A model generated the notes under the pieces. It was given only the letters and a program-made list of their open reading frames with translations, searched no databases and was not told the origin of the DNA. The position numbers and the translations under genes were made by a program. DNA of 64,000 nt from Manganibacter manganicus (lineage in GTDB: Bacteria; Pseudomonadota; Alphaproteobacteria; Rhizobiales; Rhizobiaceae). Position 1 is the stretch's first letter. Each line of letters opens with the position of its first letter. The stretch covers positions 62,001-126,000 of the forward strand of contig NZ_MDET01000006.1 of NCBI RefSeq assembly GCF_002075885.1. The letters are read 5' to 3'. Below, piece after piece: positions 56,999 through 64,000 of the stretch.

Positions 56999-57226
56999 GA
57001 GTCCGGTCCAGTCGTCACATGTTGTTGCTCTACGGCGGGCAGAGCACCAAGACCGGCCCGACGATCGCATGGCTCAAAAGCCTTCGATGTGCCGCACCAT
57101 TACGCCAGCGCAAAAACCGAAGCAAGTTCCCCTGTCGCGGTTGCTGGTCGGCGCACAATCGCCGCCAGGCCCAAGCGGAGAGGCCAAGACAAAACTATAA
57201 GCACATGACACGGAGCCCGAGACGAG

Positions 57227-57880
57227 ATGTATCAGCCGCCACACCATGTTGAAGACCGTATTGAGGTTATGCATGCACTGATCGGTGCGCACCCGTTGGG
57301 ATTGCTCATCTCCGCAGGTTCGGAGGGCCCAACAGCAAATGCGATACCGTTTCTGCTCGATACGGATATTGGTCCGAATGGCCGTTTACGCTGCCATCTG
57401 GCACGGGCCAACAGCCAATGGCGGGAGATCTCCGCCAATCCCGACAAGCCGGTTCTGATCGTGTTTCAGGGGCCGGACGTGTATGTCAGCCCGTCCATGT
57501 ACGCCACCAAACGCGAAACGGGCAAAGTGGTCCCGACCTGGAACTATGTCATGGTGCAAGCGCGCGGTATGGCGCGGGTGGTCGACGACCGCGATTGGAT
57601 CGCCAATCAGATCAGCGATCTTACTCAAAGTCACGAACAGGGCCGTCAGCCTGAATGGAAGGTTACAGACGCGCCCGCACCGTTCATCGACGCGCAGATC
57701 AAGGGCATTATCGGCCTGGAAATCGAGATCACGGATCTCCAGGGCAAGTGGAAGATCAGCCAGAACCGTCCGTTGGCCGACAGGGCTGGCGTGGTCGCGG
57801 GCTTGACGGGGTCTGCGCCGGAAATGGCTGGACTGGTGCGTCGCTATAGCGACGAGCGCGAAATTAGAAGTGGCAAATGA
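57227..57880 (+). CDS. PaiB-type FMN-binding transcriptional regulator-like protein
   Basis: A 217-residue split-barrel protein of the PaiB/FMN-binding negative regulator family. MYQPPHHVEDRIEVMHALIG opens it, with LLISAGSEGPTANAIPFLLD, YVSPSMYATKRETGKVVPTW and IIGLEIEITDLQGKWKISQN as conserved blocks. In Bacillus, PaiB with PaiA affects sporulation and protease genes; in proteobacteria the function is mostly unknown and may be FMN-dependent enzymatic rather than DNA-binding. It is convergent with anmK, only 3 bases apart. Confidence 0.88.
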   Translation: MYQPPHHVEDRIEVMHALIGAHPLGLLISAGSEGPTANAIPFLLDTDIGPNGRLRCHLARANSQWREISANPDKPVLIVFQGPDVYVSPSMYATKRETGKVVPTWNYVMVQARGMARVVDDRDWIANQISDLTQSHEQGRQPEWKVTDAPAPFIDAQIKGIIGLEIEITDLQGKWKISQNRPLADRAGVVAGLTGSAPEMAGLVRRYSDEREIRSGK

Positions 57881-57883
57881 TGG

Positions 57884-59008
57884 CTATGGCTTGGCAAAAA
57901 CGCCCCCGGTGACAGGCTCCCGACATCCCGTTGTTGTCGGAAATGTCAGCGGCAGACCCTTTAGCGACCGCATCGCCAGATAGGCCCAGGCCTCCGCCTC
58001 TGTGGCGTCACCGTCCATTCCGACATCCTCGGCAACGGCGACGACCGCACCCGACTTCCGCGCACCATCGACCAGATCGTCAACGATATGCGGGTTTTTC
58101 CGGCCACCGCCACAGACGATCCATAGCCGTGGCGCTTCCGGTAGGTGGTCTGCCGATTTCAGGATCGCCTGAGCAGAAACAGCGGCCAAGGTCCGCGCCC
58201 CGTCAGCGAGGTCGAGCCTTTGCGCCTCCAGCAATGTAAAATCGTTGCGGTCCAGCGACTTCGGACCCGGCCTGTCGAAAAACGGCTTGCTCAGATATCG
58301 CTGAACCACGCTTTCCACAACGCCGCCCTCGCTGGCAATAGCGCCGCCCGCATCAAACGGCACGCCCCCTTTCCGTGTGACCCATTGATCGATCAACGTA
58401 TTGCCAGGTCCGGTATCGAAAGCAATCGGATCGCCCTGTGCCGGTACATAGCTAATGTTGGAAATTCCGCCGATATTGACGAACACGATGGGAGCACGGC
58501 CGGCATAAGGCTGTGGCAGTCCCCGAGCCAGCGCCATATGGTAGACGGGCACGAGAGGAGCCCCCTGCCCGCCATAGCGCATGTCATTGGCACGCATGTC
58601 ATAAACCACGGGAATTCCGGTCAGTGCGGCCAGAAGCGGCCCATTGCCCAATTGGATGGTGAGCCCCTTTTGCGGCCGATGCAACACGGTCTGCCCATGG
58701 AAGCCGATGATTTCGGGCTTCCTCCATCCATTGCCGACGCGTGCCAGCAAGTCCGCAACGGCATCGGCATGGCGTTCCGTGATCTCGCGCTCCAGCACCG
58801 CAAGGTCATCGGGCCTCTCCTCGCGCCGTTCGATCCTCTTCGCTGCCTCCAGCGAAACCTCTATACGCCGGCGAAACGCAGCATCGTAAGGCGCTGACAG
58901 TGTCGGGCCGCGCTCGACCAGCCTGTCACCGTCGGTCCGCAACATGGCTAGGTCGATGCCATCCATCGAGGTGCCGCTCATCAATCCAACCGCGCATATT
59001 GCCGCCAT
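57884..59008 (-). CDS. anmK: Anhydro-N-acetylmuramic acid kinase
   Basis: Recycles peptidoglycan by opening and phosphorylating anhydro-MurNAc. The 374-residue protein has the hexokinase-fold start VGLMSGTSMDGIDLAMLR, FHGQTVLHRPQKG, and NIGGISNISYVP and FDTGPGNTLIDQW nucleotide and substrate blocks. It is adjacent to tyrS on the opposite strand, an arrangement I recall from other rhizobia. Convergent with the PaiB-like gene. Confidence 0.95.
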   Translation of the reverse strand: MAAICAVGLMSGTSMDGIDLAMLRTDGDRLVERGPTLSAPYDAAFRRRIEVSLEAAKRIERREERPDDLAVLEREITERHADAVADLLARVGNGWRKPEIIGFHGQTVLHRPQKGLTIQLGNGPLLAALTGIPVVYDMRANDMRYGGQGAPLVPVYHMALARGLPQPYAGRAPIVFVNIGGISNISYVPAQGDPIAFDTGPGNTLIDQWVTRKGGVPFDAGGAIASEGGVVESVVQRYLSKPFFDRPGPKSLDRNDFTLLEAQRLDLADGARTLAAVSAQAILKSADHLPEAPRLWIVCGGGRKNPHIVDDLVDGARKSGAVVAVAEDVGMDGDATEAEAWAYLAMRSLKGLPLTFPTTTGCREPVTGGVFAKP

Positions 59009-59108
59009 TTGGTCGGTATCCTTGTGATTCCTTGGCCGCAGATGCTAAACGCGCGCGTTACCACTTGCCATGCCGACATTTTTGTCCGGCATATTCGGGA
59101 AAAGAAAA

Positions 59109-60362
59109 ATGTCCGCCTTCAGATCCGACTTCCTGCGCACTCTTTCCGAGCGCGGCTTCATCCACCAGATCTCCGATGAATCCGGCCTCGATGAGCTTTT
59201 CGCCAAGGAAACGGTCACGGCGTATATCGGCTTCGACCCGACCGCCAGTAGTTTGCATGCAGGCGGTTTGATCCAGATCATGATGCTCCATTGGATGCAG
59301 CAGACCGGTCATCGGCCAGTCGCGCTGATGGGCGGCGGCACGGGTATGATCGGCGATCCTTCGTTCAAGGACGAGGCCCGCAAGCTGATGACGCCAGAGA
59401 CGATCCAGACCAATATTGACGGCATCCGAAAAGTCTTTTCCAATTATCTTACCTTCGGCGAAGGCCCCCGCGACGCACTGATGGTGAACAATGCCGATTG
59501 GCTGCTGCCGCTCAACTATCTCGAATTCCTGCGTGATGTCGGCCGTCATTTCTCGGTTAATCGCATGCTTTCGTTCGATTCCGTGAAATTGCGTTTGGAC
59601 CGCGACCAATCGCTGTCGTTCCTCGAATTCAATTACATGATCCTGCAGGCTTATGATTTCGTAGAACTGAACAAGCGCTACGGCGTCCGCCTGCAAATGG
59701 GCGGGTCCGACCAGTGGGGAAATATCATCAACGGCATCGACCTCGGCCACAGGCTCGGCACACCGCAATTGTTTGCGCTCACGTCGCCGCTATTGACCAC
59801 AGCCTCCGGCGCCAAGATGGGCAAATCACTCAACGGTGCGGTCTGGCTGAACCCGGACATGCTTAGTGCCTATGATTTCTGGCAATACTGGCGCAACACG
59901 GAAGACGCCGATGTCGGCCGCTTCCTGAAATTGTACACGACGTTGCCGCTCGATGAGGCCGCAAGGTTGGCAGCACTGGGCGGCGCGGAGATCAACGAGG
60001 CCAAGAAGATGCTTGCCACCGAAGTGACCGCGATGCTGCATGGCCGCGATGCTGCCGAGCAGGCCAGTGAGACAGCCCGGAAGACCTTCGAGGAAGGCAT
60101 TACCGCCGACACGCTCCCGTCCGTCGAAGTGCCGCGTTCCGCGTTTATCAATGGAATCGGGATCCTGTCTCTTTTCGTGACGAGTGGCCTTGCTGCTTCA
60201 AACGGCGAGGCGCGGCGACACATTCAAGGTGGCGCGGTACGGCTCAACGACGAACCGGTTTCCGACGACCGGCGCTTGATCACGCTTGACGATCTGGACC
60301 AGGAGAACGGTCTGAAGCTCTCTTTGGGCAAGAAGAAACATATCCTCGTGCGACCGGTCTGA
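59109..60362 (+). CDS. tyrS: Tyrosyl-tRNA synthetase
   Basis: Charges tRNA-Tyr; 417 residues. Class I signatures are [17 protein letters not shown] (HIGH-type region) and the KMSKS variant [13 protein letters not shown]. The C-terminal S4-like RNA domain is visible as [20 protein letters not shown]. The ATG at 59109 gives [17 protein letters not shown], preceded by GGGAAAAGAAAA. Convergent with the AsmA/DUF3971 gene (4 bases between stops). Confidence 0.96.
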   Translation: MSAFRSDFLRTLSERGFIHQISDESGLDELFAKETVTAYIGFDPTASSLHAGGLIQIMMLHWMQQTGHRPVALMGGGTGMIGDPSFKDEARKLMTPETIQTNIDGIRKVFSNYLTFGEGPRDALMVNNADWLLPLNYLEFLRDVGRHFSVNRMLSFDSVKLRLDRDQSLSFLEFNYMILQAYDFVELNKRYGVRLQMGGSDQWGNIINGIDLGHRLGTPQLFALTSPLLTTASGAKMGKSLNGAVWLNPDMLSAYDFWQYWRNTEDADVGRFLKLYTTLPLDEAARLAALGGAEINEAKKMLATEVTAMLHGRDAAEQASETARKTFEEGITADTLPSVEVPRSAFINGIGILSLFVTSGLAASNGEARRHIQGGAVRLNDEPVSDDRRLITLDDLDQENGLKLSLGKKKHILVRPV

Positions 60363-60366
60363 ACTA

Positions 60367-63300
60367 TCACCGGAATTCGAAGATCGAGCGGAAAATGCCA
60401 GGAGCGATGACCGACAACGGGTTTATCGAAAGATCCGGCTTATTGGCGTCTCCCTTCAAACGATAGGTGACGCCGATCAATCCTCTGTCGCGACCATTGC
60501 CAAGCAGTGCGCCAACCAATGGCAGTTCACCAAAAATCCGGTTGAGGCCATAGGCAGGCATGAACGTGCCAGTCAGGTCCATATTGTTGTCGTCGTCGTA
60601 GAGCGTGCCCTGGAAGGTCGTTCCGATCAACGGACCACGCAACACACCCTTTGCGAGTTTGACATAACCATTGCCCTTCTCGATTTCGGCAAAGCCGCGT
60701 TCAAACCTGACCCGCGAGGCGTCGATCCTGCCCTTCACAGCCTGGTTGAGGCTCCGACGGTCGCCTTGCGGTGTTGTCGAGACGATCGAAGCGAGTTTGG
60801 GCTCATCCACAATCAGGAAGTCGCGCGCCGCTATGGTTCCGCGCAGTGGTCCCGATCCATTGCCTGACAAAGCGAGCGTGATCCCGCCGCCCTGCATGTG
60901 CTCGTAGACATCGAGAAACCGCAGGATTGCACCGGCATCCGCCGATTTCATGTTTAGCTTGCGTCCATCGGCGCTGCCAATATTGGCAATGGTGATGGAC
61001 GCGCCGGAGGCGGCATTGGCACTCACCTCCAAGTCTCCCACGCGTGCGCCAGTGCCGCTATAGTTCAATTTCAGGTTCGACAATTTCTCATTATGAAAGC
61101 CGGTAAGCGAATCCACCTTTGCGTCGATGGATATCGGATCCGATTCCACACCTTTGGCGGCTGGCCCATCCGAGATCAGTTGCTTGATCAGTGAGCGGGC
61201 GTCGAGTGCGGCGCCTTTCACGTCGACATCATACCCGCCTTTTGACGTTCGCTTGATCGTAACGTCCACATCGTCACCCCGATTCAGCCGAACCTTGTTG
61301 AAACTGGCGGAGATCAGATTGCCATGTGAAAGAACAACATCACCGTCGATGGCGAAGCTCTGGCCGTCCAGATCGAAACCGGACAATCTCGTCTCGCCAT
61401 TTGACTCCGCCAAGGTGAAAGCAACCTTTGCCGGAACGCCTGGCCCTTTCGACCAGCCGACCCACGGCAAATTCAGCCGGGCATTGGTGAGATCTGCCGA
61501 TGCACGCTGCCCGTTGCCTGTGCCCTTCTCCATCGTCACCCGTACAGTGCCGGAAAGGAGTGTTGCCAAGCCCGGCATCAAAGTCTCGCGGGTCTTGTCG
61601 TCCAGCACGAGCACAACCTTGCGGCTGCGTGGCGGCCCGGTGTCTTCCAATGGCTCAATCAGGTCGAGTTCCGCTGGTATGCCATTCAGACGAGCCTTGG
61701 CCGCAATGACAGCCTTCTGCGGGCCGACGGTGATGGTTCCATCCGCCTCGCTGATAGCCTGGCCGTCAACCGGTTCGGCAATCGAAAGGTTCTCATAGTC
61801 CAGGGAAACCAGCCAATCGAGCATGCCGGGATCAACCCCGGATTGCAACGGGATGTCCGCCTTCACATGCCCAGCAACAGTGCCCGAGAAATCGTCGGGC
61901 GAAAGGCCGACAAAGCGCATGGCATTGATCGGGTCGTAGGAGGCCAGTTCGGCGATTGCCGGCGCCTCTCCCGCAACATCGATGTCGAGCGCGCCGATGA
62001 CCGGGGAAATGTTGGCGCTCTTGATCTTCAGCGTGCCGTTGCTGGCGGCCACGACACGGCCGCTTGGCAGATAAACGGTGCCGGACGACAGCGAAATATC
62101 AACGTCATTGCCGTGAAACTCCACCACGCCCACCGCATCGCGAATCGGCGGGATACGGCCGGCCGTGTCGAAGCGTGAACCGTCGATCACGAAGCGGCCG
62201 AATACCTCGTCGCGGGAAAGCGGCACGCCATTTCCCGCCCTGCCTGGAACGACCTGATATTGCAGGCTGGCATCGGTCACGCGCCCTCCAAAAAGGTTCT
62301 CCAAGACCCAGAGCCGGGCATTGCCGGCTGTGAACCATGGCCAGAGTTGCTTAACATGCGACACCGGCATGTTATGAACTTTAATGGCAACCGACACGCC
62401 CGGCGCTTCGCCCTCAACGAAGTTAACGGCGGCTGTACCCAGCGCCTCGCCATCGGGGCCGGACTTGACCGCGATTGTGTCTGCCAGAAGCCTGTTCTTC
62501 GCTGGTAGATAGCGCCCAGCTATCCTGGCAATAAATTCGAGCGCAGGTTCGGGTGATGTCGAGGGAATCAGCGTCGAGCCGTTGCTGACGAAATCATAGC
62601 GATAGGATGGGTCTTCGCCGACAGTACCCGCCATCGGTGTCGGTCCGATCGATCCCTGGAAATTGAGCGTGGAGTGCCCGTTCCTGATCTTCAATTGGCC
62701 CACGTCAATCTTATTGGTGCCCTTCACCAGCGCCGCATCGGCGACTACATCGGCCTTAAACAGACCACGCCTGCCGAGGTCAATCACCGAGCCCGCCAGC
62801 GAAAGGGATGCAGCAAGTTTTGGTGGTTGGTCACCCTCACCTTCAGTGCCGCTGATATGAAGCTTGATCGTACCAAGAGCCGGCGCCATTGCTGCTCTCG
62901 CAGATGCGCCGGCATCAATGGCGATGTCAGCCTGCAAACCGGTGATCCGGCCGGAAGCATGGCTGGCAGCCGATGCAGCGAGCGTCAACGCCTTATCATC
63001 GAGCGCGATGGTGGCTGAGGCGACCATCTTGTCCGGCCCCGCCTGCGAAACAATAGCGTGAGCCACTTTGACCGCGCTTATGGGTTCGCCTTCCGGCAAC
63101 ACGAATTCAACATTGTCGAGTTCGATCTCGCGCAGCGAATCCAAGCGTACCGCATCGAGCATATCGCGAACCGAGGCGAACACAGCGTCAATAACCTTGT
63201 CAGGATCCAGCAACCCGTCGGTATTGCGCAGCGATGTATAGCGTTTGTCATCGCCAGACGGCATGACCGCCGTCACAATGCGCGCGTCAGATATGCGCGC

Positions 63301-63765
63301 GCTGGTCAGGCGTACTTGCCCGGATAGCAGCGGAAGAAGCCTCACACCGAAACGCACACTTCCGGCATCCGCCATCTTGGCTCCACCAGCCTGCTTCAGG
63401 CCGACGTCATTCACTTGGAGCGCAAGGAAACTAGACCGGTCGAGCGTAATCCCCGCCTGGCCGACGGAAACCTCGACATCGAAACCAACCATGTTCTCGA
63501 CTGCGGTCTCCGCTTCGGCGTTCAGTTTCTCGGTGCCGATGCCGGAAGCGCCCAATGCATAAACCGCAACGGCAAGGATCACCACAACGGCCAAGACGCC
63601 ACCGAGCACACGCGCCACAACCCTGAACCCGCTTCCGATTGCCGCTCGCCCTAATGGCGGCATTCGACACGCCGACGGAAAGGCTCCCAGATCGGCGATT
63701 TCGTCTCGTCTGAATTTGATTTTCTGGTGCCGCGGAGGCTCCTGATCCACCCGATTTTCCGCCAT
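60367..63765 (-). CDS. Large AsmA/DUF3971 (YhdP-like) membrane-anchored protein
   Basis: A 1132-residue protein with one N-terminal span ([20 protein letters not shown], about 47-66) and a long periplasmic beta-rich region. It resembles the DUF3971/AsmA-like C-terminal family (YhdP, TamB relatives) implicated in moving phospholipid to the outer membrane; the sections [38 protein letters not shown] and [17 protein letters not shown] are typical in composition. The start at 63765 ([13 protein letters not shown]) is chosen within a longer open frame. The family assignment is by domain order and length, not by specific motif. Confidence 0.85.
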   Translation of the reverse strand: MAENRVDQEPPRHQKIKFRRDEIADLGAFPSACRMPPLGRAAIGSGFRVVARVLGGVLAVVVILAVAVYALGASGIGTEKLNAEAETAVENMVGFDVEVSVGQAGITLDRSSFLALQVNDVGLKQAGGAKMADAGSVRFGVRLLPLLSGQVRLTSARISDARIVTAVMPSGDDKRYTSLRNTDGLLDPDKVIDAVFASVRDMLDAVRLDSLREIELDNVEFVLPEGEPISAVKVAHAIVSQAGPDKMVASATIALDDKALTLAASAASHASGRITGLQADIAIDAGASARAAMAPALGTIKLHISGTEGEGDQPPKLAASLSLAGSVIDLGRRGLFKADVVADAALVKGTNKIDVGQLKIRNGHSTLNFQGSIGPTPMAGTVGEDPSYRYDFVSNGSTLIPSTSPEPALEFIARIAGRYLPAKNRLLADTIAVKSGPDGEALGTAAVNFVEGEAPGVSVAIKVHNMPVSHVKQLWPWFTAGNARLWVLENLFGGRVTDASLQYQVVPGRAGNGVPLSRDEVFGRFVIDGSRFDTAGRIPPIRDAVGVVEFHGNDVDISLSSGTVYLPSGRVVAASNGTLKIKSANISPVIGALDIDVAGEAPAIAELASYDPINAMRFVGLSPDDFSGTVAGHVKADIPLQSGVDPGMLDWLVSLDYENLSIAEPVDGQAISEADGTITVGPQKAVIAAKARLNGIPAELDLIEPLEDTGPPRSRKVVLVLDDKTRETLMPGLATLLSGTVRVTMEKGTGNGQRASADLTNARLNLPWVGWSKGPGVPAKVAFTLAESNGETRLSGFDLDGQSFAIDGDVVLSHGNLISASFNKVRLNRGDDVDVTIKRTSKGGYDVDVKGAALDARSLIKQLISDGPAAKGVESDPISIDAKVDSLTGFHNEKLSNLKLNYSGTGARVGDLEVSANAASGASITIANIGSADGRKLNMKSADAGAILRFLDVYEHMQGGGITLALSGNGSGPLRGTIAARDFLIVDEPKLASIVSTTPQGDRRSLNQAVKGRIDASRVRFERGFAEIEKGNGYVKLAKGVLRGPLIGTTFQGTLYDDDNNMDLTGTFMPAYGLNRIFGELPLVGALLGNGRDRGLIGVTYRLKGDANKPDLSINPLSVIAPGIFRSIFEFR

Positions 63766-63845
63766 GTCAGTTCGATCGTGGACGAATCCCGTTGCGACAA
63801 TATATCGATGATGGCCTGCACGTAACCACAAACGAGGGCACCTCT

Positions 63846-64000
63846 ATGGCCGAACTTCAAATTGGCGACATGGCACCGCAATTCGAACTCCCACGCGATG
63901 GCGGCGGATCGCTCAAGCTTTCCGATTTCCGCGGCCAGCCCGTGGTGCTGTATTTCTATCCCAAAGACGACACGAAGGGCTGCACAACCGAGGCCATCGA
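63846..64000 (+). CDS. bcp: Thioredoxin-dependent peroxiredoxin Bcp, 3' end outside window
   Basis: The first 51 residues of a Bcp/PrxQ-type peroxiredoxin: [40 protein letters not shown], and [10 protein letters not shown] with the peroxidatic Cys in the KGCT motif. It reduces hydroperoxides using thioredoxin. GAGGGCACCTCT precedes the ATG at 63846. The frame runs off the right edge of the window. Divergent from the DUF3971 gene, with 80 bases between. Confidence 0.93.
   Translation, partial: MAELQIGDMAPQFELPRDGGGSLKLSDFRGQPVVLYFYPKDDTKGCTTEAI

Overview
The window looks like a chromosomal segment of an alphaproteobacterium of the order Rhizobiales, probably a Mesorhizobium-like member of the Phyllobacteriaceae. 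The reasons are the high GC content, the gene neighbourhoods (purC-purS-purQ-purL-bolA, ttcA-rpsD-murI-trmJ, icd-alaS-recA, and a cysteine desulfurase followed by sufBCDS-sufT-sufA), a DUF1476 ATPase-inhibitor gene, LexA boxes of the GTTC-N7-GTTC type before recA, an Irr/ICE-like box before the suf genes, and two families of intergenic palindromes that I recall from rhizobial genomes. Genus assignment is inference. No rRNA, tRNA, CRISPR array, prophage or transposase was seen.

Layout. 1-1708: end of a GH25 lipoprotein lysozyme, a small unknown gene and a ParB-like single-domain gene, all on the minus strand. 1850-5706: a tight plus-strand operon of class III aminotransferase, beta-keto acid cleavage enzyme (BKACE), GNAT acetyltransferase and acetylpolyamine amidohydrolase-like deacetylase, probably a catabolic route for an amine or amino acid. 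5722-9977: Tas-like aldo/keto reductase, a J-domain protein, a DUF1176 protein and a secreted alpha/beta hydrolase. 10024-15700: a minus-strand molybdo-enzyme accessory cluster (flavin reductase, MoxR ATPase, CoxE-type VWA protein, two XdhC pieces, and a molybdopterin-binding/MobA-like fusion) without its structural enzyme. 15848-22736: an orphan periplasmic binding protein with a P1 peptidase, purB, VOC and hydrolase genes around a possible operator, an HpaI-type aldolase and the F1-ATPase inhibitor.

23015-29397: the purine operon purCSQL, interrupted by a perfect 44-bp inverted repeat, then bolA and grxD with a phosphodiester glycosidase gene between them. 29493-35906: Bcr/CflA efflux pump, ttcA, rpsD, murI, trmJ and a barstar-like gene. 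36067-44185: icd, a GST, alaS with a possible leader attenuator, recA with two LexA boxes, and the pseudouridine catabolism pair psuK-psuG. 44199-52320: the second copy of the palindromic repeat, TfoX-N and GFA genes, then the complete suf operon on the minus strand. 52578-64000: a hydrolase, a four-gene minus-strand membrane-lipid glycosylation module (GT2, LAB_N, ArnT-like, PAP2), a PaiB-like protein, anmK, tyrS, a large AsmA/DUF3971 protein and the start of bcp.

Most of the window is conserved housekeeping DNA. I did not find a convincing new defence or mobile system. The best candidates for something undescribed are the amine catabolism module at 1850-5706, the orphan Cox/Xdh maturation cluster, and several regulatory or structured elements (operator palindrome at 20855, long hairpins in the pur operon and after icd, the alaS leader, and the suf promoter region).
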